From Amphibalanus amphitrite (taxonomy: Eukaryota; Arthropoda; Thecostraca; Balanomorpha; Balanidae): 64,000 nucleotides of DNA. Made by a program: the position numbers and the translations under genes. The DNA lies in contig NW_024881564.1 of the NCBI RefSeq assembly GCF_019059575.1, positions 434,001-498,000 of the forward strand. Reading direction: 5' to 3'. Below, one piece after another: positions 1 to 11,900 of this stretch (positions are counted from its first letter, which is position 1; each line of letters starts with the position of its first letter). The notes under the pieces are model-generated. The model saw only the letters and a list, made by a program, of their open reading frames with translations, made no database searches and was not told the origin of the DNA.

Positions 1-774
1 TTATATGTGACCCCAAGTCACTGTGCTGGTGATAAGTGTGCATTGAAAGCATAAAAAATCGTTTATACTAAACGAGGGCTGAGAAAAAAGGTCAATTTTT
101 CAACTTTTTATTTTTGACATAAAAATGCACTTTTCTAGACGAGCTTTGTCCCAGGAATCTAGTGGTGCCATTTGTTTTCACATGCGATGTTCAGAAGTGC
201 CTCTAATTCGCTAAAATGTTTATGACGTCACCATGCCCTATGCATGTTGGAGCTATTTTTTACAATTTGGGGGTCAAAAATCAAGATAGAAAGTTGAAAT
301 TTGGGACATCTAATGTTCTAATAGAGCTCTATAACATATATTCCGGTTTTTTGAAAATTCTCAAAATTTTGGATTTTATTAGCTGTTTTCCCAAAAATAT
401 AGTTTTTTGAATTTTTAGGGGTGAAAAAACGCATTTTATGGAAAATCCGAGATAGCCATTTTAAAGAACTCGTTGAGCTGCGTCTTTTCATGTCCTTAAT
501 TTGCAATTTGCTCAAAACCTCGATTTTTGGCGATTTTTTAAACATTTACCATTTTTTGACTGAAAACGCCATGTAGTTACATCACTAAAATCGATATATC
601 TCAGAAATTTTTGAAATTTTTTTCTTAAAAATTGCACAGGAGACGTCAAATTGATGGGGGAGAAGGTATGCGAAGTTTCAAGTTGATAGCGCAAGCGGTT
701 CATGAGTTATTCAAGAAAAACGGAGGGGGGGGGGGGTCGGATCCGACCCCCCCCCCCAGGCGGTCGCGGGTTAA
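1..774. mobile_element. Right end of a TTAA/G-hairpin MITE (M0), start not seen
   Basis: Only the right terminus is clear. A run of 12 G (725-736), the palindrome TCGGATCCGA and 11 C (to 757) are followed by a CGCGGG end and TTAA at 771-774. This is the same terminal layout as the better-bounded elements at 9974, 12613 and 62152. The stretch before it (about 1-720) is AT-rich and has no recognisable gene. It is treated as element body because the sequence just before the hairpin (a gttatt...gaaaaacgga stretch) resembles the right ends of the other copies. The left end may lie outside the window. Confidence 0.5.
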
Positions 775-2916
775 TTAATGGGCGTCAACAGATTGACATC
801 AGTCTTCGTTCAACACTGTACTGAAGTGACTCCCCGGGAGAGTGTCGAACTGTAGATTTGTGTTCCAGATATCAATTTTATGCGAGTACCTGGCTGCAAA
901 TGAATTGGCATAAAGTTTGTGCATGGGGAATTTCACTCCATATTATACAGTTCATGACTCCTTCGAATTAAGAACATTAATTGAGTCATCTTTGATCGGT
1001 GTGCACAGCAACAGACCAGTTCTGCAACCGACTTGCGCCTTGCCAGCGTGAACCTAATGGGCGCTTAATAACTTCGCTGTCGACACTTCAACTGAACAAC
1101 AACAAACAATCATCAAGCCAGTGTGATTCGTCAGCGCGCTCACAGTGGCGGCCAGCCGACTGGATGGTCACGGCTGGCTCTGTGGTCACGTTATGAGGCG
1201 AGCCGTCAGAAGGGCGCGGCGTCTGGACGGCCGGGGACACGGCTGGTGCGGCCAGTACGGCGTCACGTCCGGTGATAGGGACCCAGTGTCCGCCCGCCCG
1301 CCCGCTGCTACTGTCGTGGGCATGTCCGCTGTCCTCGGTCAGACGGCCGCTGCGGCAGCACGGGTAGAGAACGCGACCGGCCGAGAGCACGGGCAGAGAG
1401 CGCGACTAGTCGGGCGCTCCGGGAGGGGAGGAAGTGGGGGGGGGGGGATAGCGACCTCAGCTCGTGACTCGCGCTTTCATTCATTCGTTCGGAAAACGGT
1501 GCTGAATGTAATGGCCATTGGCCAGGTCAAGTCACGCTATATTGCGAATCACTTCGAATGCTTCAGTTGGGTACGCAAAGTGGTTGTTTTTCGGTACAGA
1601 ATTTGACCATTGATTAAAACATATTTTTACTCCTCTCTCGTTTGGTGGATTGCAAAATAGATATCCTTGCCAGCAAGTCCCCTAGCCACGCGAGCGGTCA
1701 CGTGGATGAAATTCGATCCAGATGGTCTCAGATCCCACCACCCCGGTCACCTCTTGAGGTGACCACCTCAACTCAACATCCGGAGATGGACGAGCGAGGT
1801 AGAGGCTGCGCAAGTCTTGAATATTGAAACATACGGATTTCTTAGCCGAGGATTTGGATCGAGTTAGATAACCGGTGTTCGGTATCCAATTTTTATGTCA
1901 TGACCTCTTATATAATTTGGCATATCATATAGCCTGTTTCAAATTACTATCAAGTTTGCAGCCGTTTTTTTTTTTACTTGATAGTTAAAGACGCCTTCAG
2001 TATTTTTCAATTCATTTGAATGTAACTAGGTGGTGAAAATGATGCCGCCATTTTTATTGTTGCTAATTTTCTTCCAATTTACCATATTCACTCTATTGGG
2101 ACATTGCCTCAGATACCTCGTGTATAAACAAGCATATGCGCGTCTACGCGCCCAAACGTCCACTTACAAAGCACCAAGCCAGCTTTAGTGGTCACGACGG
2201 TGACGGTTCACTTCCGTTTTGTCCGAGCGTGTGTCAAACCGGCGCGTCCGTGACTGGTCGGCGTGGTCTGGTTCCTACGTGGACCGATCACACACCGTCA
2301 CCTGTTGGGGTTTGGACGGTGCGTCACCACTGGGAGCGGCCGTGGGTTGGGCGCTGTCCACTGTCCACTGTCCACTGTCCACTGTCCACTCAGCTGTTGT
2401 TGGTCAGCTGGGGGACTTGATGAAGCCCTTACCGAACATACCCCAGCTGATGGTGCATAAAGGCGCGGCGCTGTGTTATCCTAGCATTTAACTGTTAAAT
2501 CCTAAGTACTTTCGGCGTACTCGGTCAGGCTGCTGGTATAAAGTGTAGATAGTAGTTAGGCATCGTGCTATCATGCAATTGTGACCGCTCCAATAATTCC
2601 GCATTTTGTTTTTGAGACTTCTTGGTAGGTATGCCCGCAATGTTATACGAACTTTGACACGCTTGTGCTATTTTTGTGCAACGATGTGCTATTTTTTGTC
2701 TTTCCTTTTTCCACCTGCTCTACTTCACGCTCTTTTCAGCTTTACTTCGGCATAATATTGCCTACTTCTGTTATTCATCAGTCACCATTTTATCTTTTTC
2801 TTTAACTGGATTTCTTTTTTTTCTTGTAAGCTCCAAAGTCTATCGACACCTTACGTTGACCGATCTCTGACCATCGCTCTCCACCTGTTGACCCCCCCCC
2901 CCCCTCCCCCCGGCAG
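775..2916. other. Non-coding stretch upstream of the first visible DOCK exon
   Basis: No exon could be supported here. A GC-rich island at about 1090-1480 has open frames in several phases, as expected from base composition, and no family resemblance. It could be part of a promoter or an untranslated exon of the DOCK gene, but nothing proves this. The first DOCK coding exon, which should encode a short start ending in a phase-1 junction, was not recognised and is probably further upstream. Confidence 0.4.
2354..2388. repeat. Five-copy heptamer tandem repeat (CTGTCCA)
   Basis: The unit CTGTCCA is repeated five times without a mismatch. It is a short minisatellite in the region upstream of the first DOCK exon. 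Confidence 0.9.
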
Positions 2917-5900
2917 CGGTGTACCCGTTCCTGGGCTCGGGGCAGCACCAGATCCCGTTCTCCATCGGCGACACACTGCACATTCTGCAGCGATGCGGCG
3001 CCTGGTACTACGGCTACGCCACCAACAACCGCGCCTTCAAGGGCATCTTCCCCTGCAGCTTTGTCCGCATCAAACGCTGCGTGGTCGACAAGTCGCTGTG
3101 AGTGAGAGTGAGACGGCCGTGTGTGTGTGGGGGGGGAGGAGGGGGATGGTGCATGATGTTATGTAGGTGCGTGCGTGCGTGCACGGATGTTTATCTGTAA
3201 GCCAGCATATGCATGTGTGTTGGTGAAGGGGCTGCGTGAAAGTCATTAATAATCTGTCTGTTTTCGATAGGCACTGCGTAAACTCGCCTCAAATAGTAAC
3301 GAGCTCTTGGTGCTCAGTCACGCTCGTCACATCAATACTGTCTGTCTTTAACGGACTCGGCATGACTACGCAATGGACTCGCTGACAGCCGCCATAGATC
3401 TCGTGACCACTGCCCCGTTTTGTGTCAACAGCAAGGGCGCCGGCACCGTCATAGCCCGGGAGAACCCGCTGCTGCACGAGGTGACCTCCGTGCTCCGCGA
3501 ATGGGGACACATCTGGAAGAAGCTCTACGAGGTGAGTTCTTTCCATCCAGTCACCAATTTACTAGACCACTCCACGTAACAACCTACTGGCCTCACTGTC
3601 ACAATCTGCCAACGGTCACGCAGGCCTAACGCCAGCTAACATTGACTACTGAAACCTACTCATCGGCTTTGACGAGAATATGATATTTGCTGATCAGCTA
3701 CGTCAGTGCGATCAGGCTTAATGTGTGCTTTTGTTCAATCGAAGTTCATTGGAGAGACTCTTCTTCCATTATCGTGATCCCAGATTCGTATTTTACGATA
3801 TTTGTTTATCATCTTTCACCCAATAGGTATCCATTAGTATCTTGTCAGAGAGGCTGCCTCGTTACTTCCTAGCTTATTTTACTTTTTCATTGATGCCCCG
3901 TGACGCCCTGCGATGTTACGATAAAACCACTTTGGCTTACTCGTGACGCCTCGGCCTGACTGTCCTCGACAGACGAGCGACCCGGCGCTGAAGCCCGTCT
4001 CAGATATGCTGCACGACCTGATTCGGCAGCGGCGGAAGATCATCGCTGGCACTCTGCCGACTGACGAGCTACGTCACCTCAAACGACAGGTCACCGCCAC
4101 CATAGACCGGGGAAACGAGTGAGTATCAGCCACCATAGACCGGGGAAACGAGTGAGTAGTAGCCGGGGAGAAGTACGGGAATGCTCTAATTTTGTGGAGG
4201 GCTTCAGATGAATGTCCTGTTTTTATACACGGGGATTAATTAAGACGGGCGGGAAATCGTTTCCATGTCCTTGCCGTTGAAACGACCGGTTGTGTGAGCT
4301 GTTGGTGGATGTGTATCCTCGCCTAATGAGCACAGCACTTCCTAATCACGTTGACATGATTTATAATTAGCAGAACCACGGACTTCTCTATGCATAGATA
4401 TAGAGAACAGTGTGGGTCAGGTGTGGGTAAGCAAGCGAGTTTGGATTATCATCACACTGCCTGCGAGTTTTCATCGTTTTGCCGCAATGTCACGTGCCAA
4501 TGACGTGTGAGGGGCTCGCTGAATAGTTTGCCGAGTCGCGTGTAAGTTTGGCACCGGCCACGTGACTCCGGACGCTGAGAGCATGACTGGCTATAGTTAC
4601 AGTCGCCAGACGCCGCTACCTAGTCTGTACCCAACCACATAAACAGGTGCCTCAGTGTTGTGGAAACGTGTCCCACAACAGCTGCAGCGTCGGGTGTGGC
4701 GGCGTCGGCCGGCCAGACGACCCCCAGCCGCCCGCCGCAATGGCTGCGCTCCGACCGCGTCAGGCAGCGCTGCTGCTCTGCTGTGCCCTGGTGGTCGGTG
4801 GCTCCTACTACCACCAGCAGCGCGTGGTGTTCCTCTCCGACCCTGTGGCCGAGCGGTCGGCCGCCGCCCCGCTCGACTGCTCCTTTTGGTGTGATGGCCA
4901 CACCGGTTGTCTGGGGTTTACGCATCAGACCGACGGATTGTGTCATCTGTATGACACGCAACCGCGCCTGGCTGTAGATCCTAACGCCGTCCTGCCAGCG
5001 ACGTTCACCAAGACGCCCGTGCCCGCCTGCCCGCCCGGCTGGCTGATGTTGGGCAGCAAGTGTTTTCATCGGTTCCTCACCGTGCCGGTACGGTACGTCT
5101 GGGCCGACCTGCGGGCCATGTGTCAGGCGCACGGCGAGGGGTACGATATGGCGGTGCCGCTCTCACAGTGGGAGAGCAGCTGGATGAACTACCACTGGTC
5201 GCGCACCGTCGAGGCTGAGCTGACAGGCATGGAGGAGAGAGCCGGCGTGTTCTACGACCTGCATGGAAACACGATCAACATTCAGCTGGATATGCAGGCG
5301 TCTCGACCTGACCCGGGCTATGTCAACCTCAAACTTGACCACCATACTGAGACGTGGTATACTCGCCCGGCGGGGGCTAAACTGCAAGCAGCCATCTGTG
5401 AGACTGCTGGAAGCTCCTGTCCGCGGGGCGACCGCTGCCCGTCCGGCTGGATGGGCATGGACGACTTCTGCTACTACGACGTATCAACCACTCTGTCCTG
5501 GGATGAAGCTGAGAGCCACTGCGCCGCGCTGGCGCCGGGAGCGCACCTGGCACCTGTAGTCAACATGGAGACGTACCGCGTCATCCACCACGGCAACTCT
5601 CTGGCAGAGACCTGGGTCTGGGTGGGCGTGACGGACGCGCTGGTAGACGGCGAGTGGAAGTCGGCGGACAACTCGCCGGCTAACTTCACCTGGCTGGCCG
5701 GAGAACCGAACGGCGGCTCCGGAGAGAACTGTCTGCTGATGGCTAAAGACGGAGGCGGAGACGCCATCTGCACTGAGCTGCAAGACTTCTTCTGCGGCCT
5801 GCCCGTGGCGGTCTGCGTGGAGTAGTGGCGTCGATATCCTCGGAAGAACGTCAGTCTTGACGGCTTGGCTTAGTTTGTTTTGTCTTTGACGACTGGCGGA

Positions 5901-8900
5901 GGAATGAAACGTGCTAGGGAATCAAAACAGAACATTAATGTTTAATCAATTATTCATTCCTCTTCTGAGCATAATAGCTCCTTTCTTCCCTTGTCTGTCC
6001 AGCTAACTACCTGCTCGTCTTCACAGACATTTTATCAGTCCTTCCACCCTTTCGATATACAGATGGTTCACACTTTTCGAACTCTTCGATTACTCCGCTT
6101 TAAGTTTTAGAAGTAACGTCTATTTGCGCCAAAGGCGCTCCACATGAATCGCGGTATATTAAAAAAAAAACATCGGTCTCCCTCCATTCAAAACATGGTT
6201 CCCTGTCCTGTAACCGTACATTTTTTTAATCTGCATGGTTACATTGTTGCTAGAAAATGACAGCAACTGCAGCTGAGACAGCTTTTAATTTAACGAATGT
6301 TCTGCATTATTTTCCCGGTAATCGCACGACAATTTGACTTTGTAGTGCCAACATTTATCTGCATTGGTTGCTGCTGACGTGGTCTGAGGTTCTTGAGCCG
6401 GCTCACTTGTATGAAATGCTCGCTGTGGCAGATAGGTGCGTGCATATCGAAGCCTCGTCTCTTATTTTGTGATCTGATTGCACGCCCTAAACTCATAATG
6501 GATGGCCTATACTCTCGGATAATTCGTCGCTTTTTTAGGGTTTGTCTGACCAATTCGTTCAGGCTCGCTAACTTCTGACACGTAGGTGTTATCTGGTGGT
6601 ATTATGGTGTTATCAGGTTACTATGTTTGCGTCGTGTACCGTTCTATTTAGGTCGACAGCTTTTTCTTCATTCTTGTTTATACGAGTCATATGTTGCTCT
6701 CCGTCTTTCACATTGTACTAATAAAATCTACTAAGCAAATAATGGTGTGCGAAGAAGTTGAGTTGTTGTGTAAAAGTGCATCAATTTATAGGTATGTTTT
6801 CAATTCACCACGATCGCAGTTGCTTATGGCCGGCCAGGTGAATGCTTCACATCCATCATCGTGTTGAATAGCCAGTGCGTCACCGACGACTTGGTCAGTC
6901 CGTCATGTCCGTGTAAAAAAAGAAGAAAACACTCATGACCCGACGTCGACAAGACCCGCTTTGTATTATTCTTATTGATGACTTTTTCGTAAGCGAGGTT
7001 GAAAACTGGATACCCCTGACAAATTAAACATGAATTTCGTTTCTGTACACAGCTGTTTTTTTGTCAGACTCGACTTCGTTAGATGCAGACGTGCATCGAC
7101 GCTGGTCGGTATGCCGCTTTGATCTTAACTGCATACCCGTGCTACGGATATTCCCATGCACTCCACTTGGCTGATCTGAAATTATCTGTGGCTTAGTTAA
7201 TTCCAACTTTAAAAAGTTCCACACTGTGTTTTGCTGTTAGTGTTATTCAGAATATAGGTGACTACCTGAGGACACTAACTAGGATAAAAATCAGAGAATG
7301 TGTTGCTACCTGAGGACACTAGGATAAAAATCAGAGAATGTGTTGAGAGGATGTCCGCCCATAGAGCATGTCCCCAAATGGGTGTGAACTTCATCGTATA
7401 GGAGTTGGGGCAATGCCGGGGTTGGGGCAAAGCCGAAATTCGAGATATTTCGAAAACCGTACGACATGGATGCCACCTGTCAGTAATGCTCTGAAGCTTA
7501 AGTGACTACCAATTATCGCATGTTTGTTACCAGTCGTCATTCGGAATACTTCGGCTGTGAGGACGCCAAGAGCGTTTTCAGGGTACGTTTCCTTTGTACT
7601 ACATGCGTCTTCGAAGCTGCATTTCCTACTCATTATGCTACCGTTTGTCTGGCCAATTGGGTCAAGTAATCTTCAGCACGTCTTTGCATAAGTGTGCTGC
7701 CTATTTGAAATTTATACAGCACGTTGAAAAGTTATGGGCCTGCAAATGAAAGTATGGCTGGCTGGGGTAATGCCGAAAACGTGCAATTACGCGCGTTAAA
7801 GCACGCTACGTGAACTTTACCGCTGTAGAATAGCAACGCGCATTTTTAGTCACACAAATTACACTTTTAACCGACACAGCGGCCTGTTACCATAAGGAAT
7901 GATTTACCTGGCCTTTTCTTATTATATCACACAATTATGACTTCCAGTGTGCACCAAGCGTCCTCAAGCTCTAAAAACGCGTGTCAGCTTTGACGAATTC
8001 TGGATAAAATTTGAGATAAAATAGCAAAACATCAATTTCGGCATTCCTGTAGATCATTTCTCCCATTTTCGGCTTTCCCCGCAGTCCGGGGCAACGCCGA
8101 AAAAGTCACTTATTTGATATTTTTAGTTTGTGCGCTTAACGGTATGCGAATTCATCAAATGCGCCTTGTATGTTTGAAAGGCAAAAGACTGGCCTCTCGA
8201 ATGACGCCAACAAGAATAGCTTATGTTGTCTACCTTGCGTGCTACGGGCGTCAGAAAAAAAGTATTCGGCGTTCCCCCAACTTCCCCTATGCACTTTAAC
8301 ACTTAAACATCGTATATCTCGGCAATAGCGAGAACTGATAAATCACCACACAAGTTCACGAGGAACTCAGCTTGGCAGGCGTGGTGTTTTTCCATGCTCG
8401 TTATTTGTTCTTTGTTTCCATGACAACATTGAGTGGGGCCGCTGGAATGCTTGTAAATACTACTTGAATTTCACTAACTCAGGCTATCCCGGGTACCCAG
8501 GGAAAGTCTCGTGAGTGGACCGTATTTATTAGCAGCGTGGCGACTGAGACCTCGCGGCGATGCGAGCCCCGTGGTCGTTAGCCACCGTTCTGCCTTGTGC
8601 TGGCCACTTCCTGGGACATTTAACCCCTCCGGCCATGGACAAAGAACTGGCGACTTTTTGAGCTCACCACACGACATCATTCTAGGCACTTGAAGCAGCA
8701 AATGGCTCCACCGACTGGGCATGCCGTGACTTATAGTGTTTATGTTTGGTATGCTATAATTTACATTGTCGCCAGTATTCGCGAAGTAGTGTTGGCAAGC
8801 CATGTCTAAATGCAGTCACTTTTTGCCATTGATTATCCTCATGGTGTGAATGGAACGAATTGTTATTACCTAAGCTATACAAATAGCGGTGACTCGTGTG

Positions 8901-11900
8901 CAATGTGATTTATGAAGCTTTTTTCAACCCCACACTTTGCCTCCAACCGCTCTCCTCCTGCTCTCCCTCTCACTCTGCCCCCTCTCTCCATAGACTCCTG
9001 AAGCTGGACCTGGTGGTGCGTGATGATCAGGGTAACATTGTCAACCCCGACCTCACCTCGGCCGTGAAGCTGTACCGGCACCACCAGCAGGCGGCCAGTC
9101 GCAGCCAGGACTCAGAGGTACGGCGAGCAGAGAGAGCCCTGCGCTGGTGCCTTTTTGGTGACTTTTATGGTGAAATTTACTGGACAAGTGTGTAAGGTAT
9201 GCTAAATGCTGCATCTGGTAAAACGCCTGTGTTGTGCCTGTCTGATGTAGGCTTTTTCTTTATGTTATGTTGTGTCGGTGAGGTAAACAGATTTGCGTGG
9301 TCCCGATGTTTTGCATTTTATGATTTAAACAGGGTGTTTCATTAGCAGGTACTTCACAATTCTAGCTAACAGTTCGCCAGGCACTAAGACTGGCATTTGC
9401 ATGTCGACTTACCATAAGTCGTATAGAAAAAGTGTAGGCGGCGACGGCGTCAATGGAGGCCCTGGCCCCTGAGCACATATAAATAGCCTTTGGAATGCGA
9501 ACGTCCCTGCACCTCTATGTAGCTGTACTGAACTGTTACTTGAAGGCTCACCCAGTCTTACCTCCTCTACCCCTTCCCCTCGTGTGGTAGGGAGAACGGC
9601 CCTTGAAGGTTCAACTGACCCATCCTGGCCTCTCCCCTCCCCCCTCTTGCGGTAGGGAGAACGGGCTCTGAAGCGGACCCAGCAGCACAACAGTCACTGT
9701 CTGTACGTGACGGTACAGAACTGCGTGTGTCGCCTGGACGAGGATGCCGAGATTGTGCTGCTCATCTGTGACGCCTCTGATCCCGGTCGGCTGAAGGTGG
9801 GTGGGGTGCTGGAGCAGACGGGGCTGGAACCTGAGGTGGCAGTGGGTGGTTTGTTTAGGGTGGGTGAGTGTGCAGGATTCGAAACGGCGATTTCATGAAA
9901 GAAGTCTGTGTCCGGTAACTTCTTGGGGCTACGGCTGGTTGCATCGACTGCTCCTCTCGATTATGCTTGATTCTTAACCCGCGCACCGACGGGGGGGGCG
10001 GATATCCGCCCCCCCCCTGAGGTTTTTCGCGGATAGCGGGAAAACCGCGGCGCGTAGCGCCGCGAAATTTGGTATGACTATTCTCTCATCAATTTTACAC
10101 ATTGTGTGCAAGTTTAAACCTCCTAACTTTTAAGGTCAGGTCACCAGGTCACTTTGAATGACCCAACCTCAAGTCACTTTTTTGCAACTTTGTCACCGTG
10201 CCAGAGCTACAGTAGATGTCGGAGGCTTTTGAAAGTCGCAGGATGTTATTAGGTCATTAGTAGCTACAATTTGTATATCTCGGAATTTTGATGTCGGTGA
10301 CCTAAGGTCAGGTCAATTTCGCGACCTCCCCATTATAAGTCAATGGGGGGGGGGGGGGAAAATCAACTCCCTGTTTTTACCACTAAAACGGGTCGGAATG
10401 GCCCCATATACCATACATGACTTCACATACGATCAACCTTCACTACCTTGAGGTCTGTTTTGCTGTTGGGCAGCTGTAAGGTCATGTGACGTCATCAAAG
10501 GTCACCAAAGGTTTTTTGCCAATAACTCCTTACAGGAACAAGATACAGCCGCGCGGATGGTCTCATTGTGTTCAGCTCGTCAAGACGCATCGAATGATAT
10601 ACATGATGACCTCGAGGTCACGTGACCTGAGGTCAACCTTTGACCTTGACCTTTCGAGGTCAACATATATATCATTCGATGCGGATCGACGAGAGGATCA
10701 CGATGATGCCCTTAGTTTGTTCCTATCTTGACTACTTCGAAAGTTATTCGAGAAAAACCCTCTCCATATCTAGCGCCGCCATTTTGACTTTTTCGACCCC
10801 TGTGACGTCATCTTTGACCTGACCTGAAAATGACCTTAGTAAAAATTGTAGACCTTGTCCGTGCGTATCCGATGCCGTTTACCGCTTGTCGCTATCTTGC
10901 TTCGTTCTCGAGATCTCAGGGGGGGGGGCGGTCATCCGCCCCCCCCCCCCGTCGGTACTAAGTTGGCGCAGACCCCCGTCGGTGCGCGGGTTAATATCCT
11001 CTCTTATTATGCTGCCGTTATTTCCATTTCTATTTGAATGGTCGTGCAACCAAGTGAAGTAAGTCACAAGCGTTGCCAACTCCTAATTAATATCTCATCA
11101 TAGCTAATAACTCCTTTGCAAACTCTTCCGATGTATTTAGCGGATGCCATCGAAATGTTGTTGAGTGTGGGGCCTACCTCACGCTCTCTCACCCGTCTGT
11201 CTCACACCCGTCCGACTCCTCTCACCAGGTTCTCACCGAGCCGTACGTGGTCACGTGGAAGGAGGGTCTGGAGAAGAACATGGACCAGCTCAGCAGTCTG
11301 CGGGTCCTCTACACGGTAAGAACGGGGATACTGGTGCCTCTTGAACAAAAAGACGAGTTCGTCTTAGGTCACCGCTCTTACTGTGTCTGACGCGGATTTT
11401 AGGTGTTCCGCTAACACACTTGTATATACGAGTATATGTATATTTTACATATAGAGGTGCTGGTGAGTTTTTTTTTTGTGCGATATTATACAGTATGCGA
11501 ACTAAACGTCGCAATATTTTCCGGATATGATCATTATATCATCGTGAAACATATTCCTCGACGTTATCTGGTGCTCACTATCTATTTTATGCACATCTAT
11601 GATGTTATGGACAATTATTATTAATTTGGCTGTGATGGCTGTGAACAGGAACTTCTTTTATTGTACACTGTTCTAGCTCCACCCTCTCCAAACTCCCGAT
11701 CCGGCATCTGACTGACCGGTCCGTACGTGCCCTCACCCCCAGGACCTGAGCAACTCGGACATCGCCTCGGACCGTCTGTTCCTGGTGGGGTACGTGGTGA
11801 AGGTGGGATCCTCGGCCAAACATGACGCGGCCGCCGGACGACGCTCCATGCAGATCTCACACAAGGTGCGTATGGGATGGTGGGAACCCCTGGGTGGGAG

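Larger units (their letters stand above)
2917..9117 (+). other. mbc: DOCK N-terminus: SH3 domain and first helical block (exons 1-4)
   Basis: Exon 2917-3097 enters in phase 1 and encodes an SH3 domain: SIGDTLHIL, then a Gly-Ala-Trp-Tyr-Tyr-Gly segment, then KGIFPCSFV. In DOCK1/2 this SH3 folds back on DHR-2 and is released by ELMO. The next exons encode [33 protein letters not shown] and [19 protein letters not shown], which line up with the conserved helical block after the SH3. The intron between exons 3 and 4 is 4.9 kb and contains the lectin gene. Confidence 0.9.

Noticed and set aside
1145-1606. Open frame of 153 codons in a GC-rich island
   Set aside because: Arg/Gly/Ala-rich, open in several overlapping frames, no domain, and crosses a G-run. 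It fits base composition rather than coding. A contained segment resembling WCGQYGV was considered as the first DOCK exon but does not match the family start well enough.
4647-4739. Upstream extension of the lectin frame
   Set aside because: Begins with GTG, not ATG; the Met at 4740 directly precedes a good signal peptide.
4620-5132. 170-codon minus-strand frame opposite the lectin
   Set aside because: Shadow of a GC-rich coding region; the plus frame has a signal peptide and CTLD cysteines.
9991-10017. Rho-independent-type terminator hairpin
   Set aside because: Eukaryotic context, located at transposon ends, and mirrored at the other terminus.
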